Shown here: piece after piece, positions 53,061 through 62,810 of the stretch
Layout of the letters: every line of letters begins with the position of its first letter
Numbering within the stretch: the first letter of the stretch is position 1
NCBI GenBank assembly: GCA_949987705.1
Contig: OX465284.1
Location: 65,023,470-65,087,469 of the forward strand
DNA: 64,000 bases
Origin: Thereva unica
Taxonomy: Eukaryota; Arthropoda; Insecta; Diptera; Therevidae
Direction of reading: 5' to 3'
Made by a program: the position numbers and the translations under genes
The notes under the pieces: generated by a model
What the model was told of the DNA's origin: nothing
What the model saw: the letters and a program-made list of their open reading frames with translations, nothing else
Databases searched by the model: none

Positions 53061-55942
53061 TTATAACCGAAATGAAACTTTTTTCTTTGAACTTCTAGTT
53101 ACTGGTTTTTCATTGACTTCCTTTTTTTCAATAAAGGCGGGTTTTAATCTATCAATTGATACTACCGTTATTTTTCCGTTGACGTCAATCGTGAAATTTT
53201 TTTTATTTCTCTTAATAACTTTAAAAGGACCTTCATAAGGATCCTGCAAGGATCCCCTACTTCTATCTGTCCTCAAAAACACGAATTCGCAATCTTCTAA
53301 GTCTTTTGGAACATAGAAATTTCTTCTTTGATCCCGAGAATCTGTTGGCACGATGTTCCTCATGTGATCTCGTAATTGTTCTACTAGGTCTGTTGGATCT
53401 GATACTTGGTGTGGATCCCTCAAAAAGAATTCTCCGGGGATACGTAATGTTTGACCATAAACTAATTCAGCCGGACTACACTTAAGATCCTCCTTAACTG
53501 TTGTTCTTAAACCTAGTAATATAGCTGGTATGTGCCACAACCAATTCGGATTAGCCATCTTAGCTCTAAGAGATGCTTTTAACTGTTTGTGTAGTCTCTC
53601 CACCATTCCGTTTGATTGTGGATGATACGCCGTTGTTCGAATCCTATGGGTTCCTAATAATTTTGAAAATTCCTCAAAAAGTTTTCCTTCAAATTGACCT
53701 CCTTGGTTCGTAGTAACTGTCAATGGAATCCCAAATCTCGGAAAATATTGCTCATATAATGTCTTGACTACTATGCTGGCTGTGATACTCTTTAGTGGGT
53801 ATACTTCCGGCCACCTGGTGAATCGATCCACTACTGTTAACAAGTATACGAATCGTTCCACCGGATGCAATGGGCCTACCAAATCTACATGGATGTGTTC
53901 AAACCTTCCCATAGGTATCTGGAATTTTTGTATCGGAGATTTTGTATGTCTGTGAATTTTCGCTTTTTGACACGTTATACATGACTTCGCCCATAAATTA
54001 ATATCAGTATTCATCCTAGGCCAAAAATATCTTCTTGTAATTAATTTCCTTGTACCTCGTATTCCTGGATGTGATAAGTTATGGATTTTGTCAAATACGC
54101 TTCTTCGTAATATCTCTGGTACGAATGGACGATCTCTACTAGTGGAACACTCTACCCAGATTTTACTTTCTAAGAAAGGTACATCTGTTTCCACTAAAAT
54201 GAATTTCGAACTTTTATTTGGGTTTTCAATTAACTGTTTCAACTCTGTATCATCCTTTTGTGCTTCTACGATAATGCTTAAATCTATTTGCTTTTCGCTA
54301 ACCGCGTCACAATTGCTATTTTCTACGGTTACCCATGATAAAGTGTCAGCTACTACATTTGATTCTCCCTTGATGTATCTTATATCGGAGGTGAATTGGG
54401 TAACATAGTCTAATTGTCTTGCTTGTCTTGGACTTCTCTCCGCTTTGGTCCAAATTGCGGATGTTAAAGGTTTGTGATCCGTGAATACTGTAAATTCACG
54501 ACCTTCCAAAAAATGTCTAAAGTGCTTAATACTTGAGTACATTGCCAAAAGCTCTCTGTCAAATGTAGAATACTTAATTTCTGCATTGTTTAATTTTCTG
54601 GAATAAAACGCTAAAGGTTCGCTTTCATTGTTGTTAATTTGCTCCAACATTGCTCCAATCACAATGTTTGATGCATCAACCGTCAACTTCAAAGTAGCAT
54701 TCTCCGCTGGATGCACTAATAACGTTGCCGAAATAAAAGCCTTCTTCACTTTGACGAACGCGTCTTCGCATTCTTCCGTCCACTCAAAATTTTTAAAACT
54801 CTTAGGTTTTTTAAGCTCCCTAACTAAATGTATATGAATGGGGCTTAACAACTCTGCTAATCGTGGAATGAATCTGTGAAAGTAATTTACCATTCCTATG
54901 AATTGTTGAATCTGCTTAATGGAAGTAGGTGAAGGGAAATCCTGGATGAATTTAATTCTATTTTCAGAAGGAAGAATCCCGTCCTTCGTAATTTTGTGAC
55001 TTAAAAATTCAATTTCATGTACACCAAAAAGACATTTCCCTGGATTAATATTTATTCCATATTCTTCTAAACGGCCAAACACCTGCTCTAAGTGTTTCTT
55101 GTGTTCCTCCTTATTTTTGCTTGCAACCAATATATCGTCAATGTAGACAAAAACGAATTCCAAACCAGTTAAAACTCTATCCATAAATCGTTGGAAAGTT
55201 TGAGCAGCATTTCTAAGTCCAAAGGGCATTCGAGTAAATTCGAATAAACCGAAAGGTGTAGTTATCGCTGTCTTATAGATATCTTCCTCTGCCATAGGTA
55301 TGTGATGGTAAGCTCTCACTAAATCAATCTTCGAAAATATGGTACAACCATTCAAATTTAACGTAAAATTTTGAATGTGAGGAATCGGGTATCTGTCTGA
55401 AATTGTTATTGAGTTTAGTCTCCGGTAATCTCCGCATGGTCGCCAATCAGTGGAATCTTTCTTTGGAACCATGTGTAGTGCTGATGAGACTGATGATGAA
55501 GATGTTCTGCATAAGCCTAATTTTACCATGTGCTCGAATTCTAATTTAGCGATTTTAAATTTATTAGTGTCGAGTCTTCTAGGTCTTGAAAATGGTAGTT
55601 GACCTTTAGTGGTAATAGTATGCACTATATTATGTCGTACAGGTAAATCATAGCGTGGAGGTTGAGTTAGAGAGGGAAATCTAGCTAAAACATTACCATA
55701 TTCACTATCAAAGGTACAATGCCTGGGTGAAGGAGAATCTGTTTTAATCATGATTCCATTAACTGTTAACTCGGTGTTACCATCTATTATTCTCTTATTT
55801 TTCAGATCAACAAGCAAATTGAATTCAGAAAGAAAATCTGCGCCAATAATAGGTTTGTCGACGCTTGCTATAATGAACGGAAAAGTTAAATCTCGTCTTA
55901 ATCCAAAGTCTATCTTAAGAAGTTTTGTTCCGTAAGTATGGA
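53061..55942 (-). pseudogene. Gypsy pol, left element: end of PR, RT, RNase H, integrase
   Basis: An open frame runs from the LINE junction at 55942 to the stop at 53061. From the usual start point of the open frame at 55817, motifs are: RT with '[17 protein letters not shown]' and the catalytic YIDD at residues 225-228; RNase H with 'TVDASN' (Asp 381) and 'FTDHKPL' (Asp 447); integrase zinc domain ('[10 protein letters not shown]', 'CITCQKAK'); and the catalytic core with 'HVDLVGPL' (Asp 645), 'TTNQGGQFE' and 'NGMVERLHK' (Glu 740). The second core Asp is replaced by Asn 704. The C-terminal part has 'YEGPFKVI' and ends with basic residues. The protease is interrupted by the LINE, so a normal Gag-Pol cannot be made from this copy. 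No frameshift lies inside the 918 codons. Confidence 0.9.
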
Positions 55943-57477
55943 CAGTGAAGTATGGGCAGAACTATAGGCTTTTCTCAACAAGCCAAATATTTAGGAGTGA
56001 CGCTAGATGCCAAACTCAATTGGAAACAGCATATGGACACTGTGATGTGTAGAACGCGCAGATCCCTGTGGGCTTGCCGCAGAGCTTGTGGTTCCACCTG
56101 GGGTTTGCAACCGAAAACCATGTACTGGATATACACCACCATCATAAGACCCATGGTAACTTATGGAGCTTTAGTTTGGTGGCACAGAACGAAGCTTAAG
56201 GGTTCCATAACCTTTTTAAGCAAAATTCAAAGAATGGCTTGCCTCTCCATCACTGGGGCCATCCGCACTTCCCCAACGGCAGCGCTGGAGACTCTCCTCA
56301 ATTTGGTACCCCTCCACCTTGAGGTAGAGAAATCCGCCATAAACGCGGCGTTGCGGCTGAAAGCGAATGGTTACTTGGGAGCTGATCTTGGGCGAGGACA
56401 TTCTATAATAATCAACATCATAGAAGAGATTCCGGAAGCGGAGATGCTATCGGACGGCATGCCCTATAAATTCTCAAAATTTAAGCAACCTTCTGTACAT
56501 ATACAGGAAAGGCTTACCTGGACTTTTCCTAAAGTTTTGCCGGGCGGGCTAATATGGTACACGGATGGCTCTAAAACGGAGACAGGTGTAGGCGCAGGAA
56601 TCTGGAGTGAAAGTCCCAGATTCAGCAAGGCTATAAGTCTAGGCACTCTGGCAACTGTCTTTCAAGCAGAGGTGTACGCTATTCTGGCATGCACTCATGA
56701 GAACTTAAGAAGGGCCTACCAAAATAAACGGATTTTTATCTTCTCTGATAGCCAAGCGGCAATTAGAGCGATAAGGTCCCGTAGGACCAAGTCGAAATTA
56801 GTTTGGGACTGCCAACGTGCTCTTCATGAGTTGGGCGTTCTCAATCAAATCACACTTGTCTGGGTCCCAGGTCACCGGGGCTTCGAAGGCAATGAAAGTG
56901 CGGATGCCCTGGCTAAACAGGGCTCTGATTTAGAATTCATTGGTCCAGAGCCGGCTATTGGGGCACCGTCCAGCTTGCTGCAAAGGGCCCTGGCCGATCG
57001 GACCTTGATGAAACATATTGAACGCTGGAGGTCCGCGCCTGGACTGGCCAACTCTAAACGGTTCCTTCCAGGGCCGTCCCCTAAGACGGCCAAGGAATTA
57101 TTACGGCGCAGCAGGAGTGATGTTAGGACACTTGTTGGCCTAATTACCGGACACTGTGCCCTAAATTACCACTTATGGAAGATAGGAAGGGCAGAGGACC
57201 CTACATGTAGGCTTTGCCTAGAAGAGGATGAGTCTGCCCTCCATGTTCTCTGTGAGTGCCCTGCAATAGCGAGGAGCAGGGTCTCTTTGTTCGGGAAGTC
57301 CCTGCTCGAACACTCAAGTCTAAGCGACAAACCACTAGGCAGACTGCTGAACTTGTTCAGGCGGTCTGGCCTACAAATATGAGGTGAAGGGGTTGTAGTA
57401 CAATAGGCCAACTAAATGGCCGCAGTACCTTTGGACCTAATACCTCACACAGGAAAAAAAAAAAAAAAAAGTATGGA
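55935..57477 (+). mobile_element. 5'-truncated LOA-like LINE inserted in gypsy pol (left copy)
   Basis: The LINE proper is 55943-57469, with AGTATGGA on both sides (55935-55942 and 57470-57477) and a poly-A tail of about 17 at 57454-57470. Joining across the duplication gives an uninterrupted gypsy protease frame, which confirms the insertion. It is related to the decayed LINE at 1-4663. Confidence 0.93.
55952..57382 (+). CDS. LOA-like LINE ORF2 C-terminal part: RT tail, RNase H, zinc knuckle
   Basis: 476 open codons. The start is an artefact of truncation. It begins in the RT tail ('[18 protein letters not shown]', '[17 protein letters not shown]'). RNase H follows, with '[11 protein letters not shown]' (first Asp), 'FQAEVYAI' (Glu), '[12 protein letters not shown]' (Asp) and '[11 protein letters not shown]' (last Asp), all catalytic residues kept. 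The C-terminal segment has '[19 protein letters not shown]', a CCHC-type knuckle. The RT catalytic core and endonuclease are missing, so the insertion is dead on arrival. It has no stop or frameshift, so it is recent. Confidence 0.9.
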   Translation: MGRTIGFSQQAKYLGVTLDAKLNWKQHMDTVMCRTRRSLWACRRACGSTWGLQPKTMYWIYTTIIRPMVTYGALVWWHRTKLKGSITFLSKIQRMACLSITGAIRTSPTAALETLLNLVPLHLEVEKSAINAALRLKANGYLGADLGRGHSIIINIIEEIPEAEMLSDGMPYKFSKFKQPSVHIQERLTWTFPKVLPGGLIWYTDGSKTETGVGAGIWSESPRFSKAISLGTLATVFQAEVYAILACTHENLRRAYQNKRIFIFSDSQAAIRAIRSRRTKSKLVWDCQRALHELGVLNQITLVWVPGHRGFEGNESADALAKQGSDLEFIGPEPAIGAPSSLLQRALADRTLMKHIERWRSAPGLANSKRFLPGPSPKTAKELLRRSRSDVRTLVGLITGHCALNYHLWKIGRAEDPTCRLCLEEDESALHVLCECPAIARSRVSLFGKSLLEHSSLSDKPLGRLLNLFRRSGLQI

Positions 57478-57669
57478 TAATTGATCCGTTAGCTGCCGTA
57501 AGAATTAAATTTGGATTTCTCTTACATTTGCCACAATATGAATTCGGTATTACTGATAATTCCGCTCCTGTATCAATTAGAAATTTAAGTTTATTTTCTT
57601 TATCGTAAATAAAAAGTCTATTAGATTTTTTTGGAGTATTATTTTTAAAACACGCTGAAGGGATATTTA
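57478..57669 (-). pseudogene. Gypsy protease, N-terminal part (left element)
   Basis: In the -1 frame relative to gag it reads 'KSNRLFIYDKENKLKFLIDT' followed by 'GAELSVIP', with the aspartic-protease signature DTGAE. It continues to 'AANGSII', where the LINE interrupts it. The remaining part with '[10 protein letters not shown]' is on the other side of the LINE at about 55830-55942. Confidence 0.88.
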
Positions 57670-58521
57670 GTTTTTTTGATTATTATAGTTGCAAGGTTTA
57701 ATACATCTTTTAGCCTTGTCGCCGAATTTAAAATGAAACCAACAAAATGGTTTATTATTATTATTATTGTATTTCGACCTATCACGGCTTCTACTTCTAG
57801 ACCTTGACCTGTGATGAAACTCATTATTCCTATTAAATGTAAGTTTCTTAATTAAATCTGTTAAATTTTCAATTTTATTCTCTAAATCATTAACCTTCTT
57901 AGCATAATCAATGTTATTTATATTAATACATTTTTGGTTTATAAAAGGATTTGAAGAACAATCATTGATTGATGAAGTATACTGAAATCTGGAACATTCG
58001 AAAATTTTATCTGCTAACGTTAGAATATCTTGAATGTTTTGTTTATCAGAGGACATCAATGCGATGTTAATACTAGGCGGTAATTTTCGCATCCAAAGTT
58101 TTCTAATCAGGTCCTTTCCTAAATTCGAAGATGTTCCTGCAAGTATCTCCATTGATCTATAAAATTCTGATGGTTTTCGATCTCCCATCTCAGGATTGCA
58201 TAATAATTGTTCCAACTTTTTCTCTTCAGACTCTGTAAATCTTTGAATTAATGTTGTTTTTAAGGCTTGGTATTTATTCTCCGATGGTGGGTTTTGAATG
58301 AAGTCCAATATATTCATTATTATTTCTAAAGGAAGAGCTTGTATCACATGTTCGAATTTAGTCTCATCTAGTCTAATTCCTTTAGAGTTAAATTGACTTT
58401 CTGTTAAAATAAACCATGCTTCTGGGCATGGAGACCAGAAAGTTGGTAGCTTAACAGCCGATGCACTAATATTCTCATTATCAACGTGCATTCTTTCACT
58501 ATCACCACCTTGGACACTCAT
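57667..58521 (-). CDS. Gypsy gag, left element
   Basis: 284 codons from ATG 58521-58519 (an earlier in-frame start would be non-ATG). The N-terminal half has the CsRn1-type pattern: 'KLPTFWSPCPEAWFILTESQ', 'FEHVIQALPLEIIMNILDFI', 'NKYQALKTTLIQRF', 'GDRKPSEFYRSM', 'LADKI'. A coiled-coil-like stretch around 'DLENKIENLTDLIKKL' and an Arg/Ser-rich part follow. The end carries C-W-F-H...C...C ('FCWFHFKFGDKAKRC', 'KPCNY'), the CHCC-like motif of this clade in place of CCHC. Gag forms the particle and binds RNA. The frame is intact. Confidence 0.9.
   Translation of the reverse strand: MSVQGGDSERMHVDNENISASAVKLPTFWSPCPEAWFILTESQFNSKGIRLDETKFEHVIQALPLEIIMNILDFIQNPPSENKYQALKTTLIQRFTESEEKKLEQLLCNPEMGDRKPSEFYRSMEILAGTSSNLGKDLIRKLWMRKLPPSINIALMSSDKQNIQDILTLADKIFECSRFQYTSSINDCSSNPFINQKCININNIDYAKKVNDLENKIENLTDLIKKLTFNRNNEFHHRSRSRSRSRDRSKYNNNNNKPFCWFHFKFGDKAKRCIKPCNYNNQKN
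57670..57676 (-). promoter_or_regulatory. Slippery site for -1 frameshifting, gag to pol
   Basis: The heptamer A AAA AAC on the minus strand sits immediately before the gag stop TAA (57669-57667), in the correct phase for -1 slippage. After slippage the protease frame is open. Many LTR retroelements express Gag-Pol this way. No strong pseudoknot was identified downstream. Confidence 0.75.
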
Positions 58522-59047
58522 ATTAATCACAATTTTTTAAATAAAACTCGCGTAAAAAGAAGTTCAATAAAATTTCGACTTTACTTAAAAACTTCGCGAT
58601 ACTTTAAAATAACACCCGTGGACGTTCGCGAAAAGAGTCGATTAATACTCAAACTTAAATAAATTCCCGAAAATTTTATTCAAGTCTCACTTCCTAAAAA
58701 AAAAATTTTTAGAGGAAAAATATTTGAAAGAGGAAATAAATTGAATTGTCACCACTACTAAATTATGTAAGTGTAATGTTTTTTTTAGTGTAAGCTATTC
58801 CATACAATTTAAATTTTAAAATTAAAGAAAAATATTTAATTAAAATAAATACTTGGTCTCCTCAATAAAAAAATGAACCTCTTCTTAAAATTTTTCCACA
58901 AATGCTTTTCTTTCTTGAATCTTCTTCTTTTCTTCGTAAAATTTTCAAAATTTTCTTCATATCTTCTTTCTTCATAAATTTTCTTTCATAAAAATTTTTA
59001 AATTCTTCTTTCTTCTTTTTTTTTTTGAAAAATTTCTTCGTTCTTCT
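58522..59047 (-). other. Gypsy 5' untranslated leader
   Basis: Between primer site and gag, about 0.53 kb of very AT-rich DNA with 'TTCTTC' runs and no open frame. It would carry dimerisation or packaging signals, but none can be pointed out. Confidence 0.6.
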
Positions 59048-59064
59048 AATGTCGGGGTCACCAA
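59048..59064 (-). promoter_or_regulatory. Primer-binding site, tRNA-Trp-like
   Basis: Minus-strand TGGTGACCCCGACATTAG starts three bases after the LTR end. The first 13 bases match the 3' end complement of insect tRNA-Trp including CCA, the primer reported for CsRn1-type elements. Confidence 0.8.
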
Positions 59065-59066
59065 TA

Positions 59067-59831
59067 TGAAATGGGGGACGTACTAATTTTTGCGTCTTCC
59101 CTCATCTCATTGCAATATATAAGTGATATATGTATATACACTCACTCAAAAATGTGTTGCAATGTTTTGGAAATTAAATTGTTTGTCCTTAACTTATCAC
59201 ACAAAGATTGGGCGCTATATGACTGGATTAATGTAGTTTTTAATAAAAACTACATTATCCCAGTCATCTGTCGTCTGATATTTGTGTGGTAAGTTTGGGA
59301 CAAACAATTTAATTTCCAAAACATTGCAACACATTTTTGAGTCAGTGTATATTGCCAATTAAAACTTGTAATTCACATATTTTATATTAATATTATTCTT
59401 TTATTTAATACGTTTATTTAACATTTATCTATTACTATATTTAATAGTTGTAGCTTTTAATAGTTTAAGATTTTTCTATTTTTTTATTATGTCACACCGA
59501 AAATTACATAACGGTTTTTAATTATACAACTTATTATAGGAGACTTCCTTATCGAATAAACTCCTAACTAATACTCTTACAAAAATTCAAAATAATTTTT
59601 AATATCACAATATTTGTGTGGCTATGTTTTTAAAATTGTTTCTGTGTACAGTGTATACATACGTGATATGACAATCCAAATTCCCCAAGTGTATTTAATA
59701 GTAGTAGTGAGAATCCAAATTGTGACGTAACCAAAAACACTGTGCTTAAAATTATTAGAACAGAAACTGAGTGGATACTTGAATAAAACTTATTACAACG
59801 AAACACGTATATACAAGTAGCGACTGCTACA
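59067..59831 (-). repeat. Middle LTR with MITE insertion, 765 bp
   Basis: Serves as 5' LTR of the left element and 3' LTR of the right one. Apart from a 211-bp insertion it matches the left LTR almost completely. Confidence 0.88.
59139..59347. mobile_element. Tc1/mariner-type MITE, 209 bp, in the middle LTR
   Basis: Ends 'CACTCACTCAAAAATGTGTT' and the inverse of 'CACTGACTCAAAAATGTGTT', arms of about 55 bp, TA duplication at both ends. An inner hairpin ('GTAGTTTTTA'/'TAAAAACTAC') fills the centre. Removing it and one TA gives the uninterrupted LTR sequence seen at 52475-52489 with one mismatch. Confidence 0.9.
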
Positions 59832-59928
59832 TAACTCCCCCTTCAGCGCGAGCGTCCATGAATGTACTATCATACTTTATTTTAATATTTAATTACTCAA
59901 ATAAAACAAAAAAAAAAAAATTTTAATT

Positions 59929-62810
59929 TTATAACCGAAATGAAACTTTTTTCTTTGAACTTCTAGTTACTGGTTTTTCATTGACTTCCTTTTTTTCAAT
60001 AAAGGCGGGTTTTAATCTATCAATTGATACTACCGTTATTTTTCCGTTGACGTCAATCGTGAAATTTTTTTTATTTCTCTTAATAACTTTAAAAGGACCT
60101 TCATAAGGATCCTGCAAGGATCCCCTACTTCTATCTGTCCTCAAAAACACGAATTCGCAATCTTCTAAGTCTTTTGGAACATAGAAATTTCTTCTTTGAT
60201 CCCGAGAATCTGTTGGCACGATGTTCCTCATGTGATCTCGTAATTGTTCTACTAGGTCTGTTGGATCTGATACTTGGTGTGGATCCCTCAAAAAGAATTC
60301 TCCGGGGATACGTAATGTTTGACCATAAACTAATTCAGCCGGACTACACTTAAGATCCTCCTTAACTGTTGTTCTTAAACCTAGTAATATAGCTGGTATG
60401 TGCCACAACCAATTCGGATTAGCCATCTTAGCTCTAAGAGATGCTTTTAACTGTTTGTGTAGTCTCTCCACCATTCCGTTTGATTGTGGATGATACGCCG
60501 TTGTTCGAATCCTATGGGTTCCTAATAATTTTGAAAATTCCTCAAAAAGTTTTCCTTCAAATTGACCTCCTTGGTTCGTAGTAACTGTCAATGGAATCCC
60601 AAATCTCGGAAAATATTGCTCATATAATGTCTTGACTACTATGCTGGCTGTGATACTCTTTAGTGGGTATACTTCCGGCCACCTGGTGAATCGATCCACT
60701 ACTGTTAACAAGTATACGAATCGTTCCACCGGATGCAATGGGCCTACCAAATCTACATGGATGTGTTCAAACCTTCCCATAGGTATCTGGAATTTTTGTA
60801 TCGGAGATTTTGTATGTCTGTGAATTTTCGCTTTTTGACACGTTATACATGACTTCGCCCATAAATTAATATCAGTATTCATCCTAGGCCAAAAATATCT
60901 TCTTGTAATTAATTTCCTTGTACCTCGTATTCCTGGATGTGATAAGTTATGGATTTTGTCAAATACGCTTCTTCGTAATATCTCTGGTACGAATGGACGA
61001 TCTCTACTAGTGGAACACTCTACCCAGATTTTACTTTCTAAGAAAGGTACATCTGTTTCCACTAAAATGAATTTCGAACTTTTATTTGGGTTTTCAATTA
61101 ACTGTTTCAACTCTGTATCATCCTTTTGTGCTTCTACGATAATGCTTAAATCTATTTGCTTTTCGCTAACCGCGTCACAATTGCTATTTTCTACGGTTAC
61201 CCATGATAAAGTGTCAGCTACTACATTTGATTCTCCCTTGATGTATCTTATATCGGAGGTGAATTGGGTAACATAGTCTAATTGTCTTGCTTGTCTTGGA
61301 CTTCTCTCCGCTTTGGTCCAAATTGCGGATGTTAAAGGTTTGTGATCCGTGAATACTGTAAATTCACGACCTTCCAAAAAATGTCTAAAGTGCTTAATAC
61401 TTGAGTACATTGCCAAAAGCTCTCTGTCAAATGTAGAATACTTAATTTCTGCATTGTTTAATTTTCTGGAATAAAACGCTAAAGGTTCGCTTTCATTGTT
61501 GTTAATTTGCTCCAACATTGCTCCAATCACAATGTTTGATGCATCAACCGTCAACTTCAAAGTAGCATTCTCCGCTGGATGCACTAATAACGTTGCCGAA
61601 ATAAAAGCCTTCTTCACTTTGACGAACGCGTCTTCGCATTCTTCCGTCCACTCAAAATTTTTAAAACTCTTAGGTTTTTTAAGCTCCCTAACTAAATGTA
61701 TATGAATGGGGCTTAACAACTCTGCTAATCGTGGAATGAATCTGTGAAAGTAATTTACCATTCCTATGAATTGTTGAATCTGCTTAATGGAAGTAGGTGA
61801 AGGGAAATCCTGGATGAATTTAATTCTATTTTCAGAAGGAAGAATCCCGTCCTTCGTAATTTTGTGACTTAAAAATTCAATTTCATGTACACCAAAAAGA
61901 CATTTCCCTGGATTAATATTTATTCCATATTCTTCTAAACGGCCAAACACCTGCTCTAAGTGTTTCTTGTGTTCCTCCTTATTTTTGCTTGCAACCAATA
62001 TATCGTCAATGTAGACAAAAACGAATTCCAAACCAGTTAAAACTCTATCCATAAATCGTTGGAAAGTTTGAGCAGCATTTCTAAGTCCAAAGGGCATTCG
62101 AGTAAATTCGAATAAACCGAAAGGTGTAGTTATCGCTGTCTTATAGATATCTTCCTCTGCCATAGGTATGTGATGGTAAGCTCTCACTAAATCAATCTTC
62201 GAAAATATGGTACAACCATTCAAATTTAACGTAAAATTTTGAATGTGAGGAATCGGGTATCTGTCTGAAATTGTTATTGAGTTTAGTCTCCGGTAATCTC
62301 CGCATGGTCGCCAATCAGTGGAATCTTTCTTTGGAACCATGTGTAGTGCTGATGAGACTGATGATGAAGATGTTCTGCATAAGCCTAATTTTACCATGTG
62401 CTCGAATTCTAATTTAGCGATTTTAAATTTATTAGTGTCGAGTCTTCTAGGTCTTGAAAATGGTAGTTGACCTTTAGTGGTAATAGTATGCACTATATTA
62501 TGTCGTACAGGTAAATCATAGCGTGGAGGTTGAGTTAGAGAGGGAAATCTAGCTAAAACATTACCATATTCACTATCAAAGGTACAATGCCTGGGTGAAG
62601 GAGAATCTGTTTTAATCATGATTCCATTAACTGTTAACTCGGTGTTACCATCTATTATTCTCTTATTTTTCAGATCAACAAGCAAATTGAATTCAGAAAG
62701 AAAATCTGCGCCAATAATAGGTTTGTCGACGCTTGCTATAATGAACGGAAAAGTTAAATCTCGTCTTAATCCAAAGTCTATCTTAAGAAGTTTTGTTCCG
62801 TAAGTATGGA
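59929..62810 (-). pseudogene. Gypsy pol, right element
   Basis: Translated product from 62685 is identical to that of the left element over 918 residues, including the Asn in place of the second integrase Asp. Its protease is interrupted by the LINE at the same base. The rest of its gag-PR region lies beyond the window. Confidence 0.9.
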
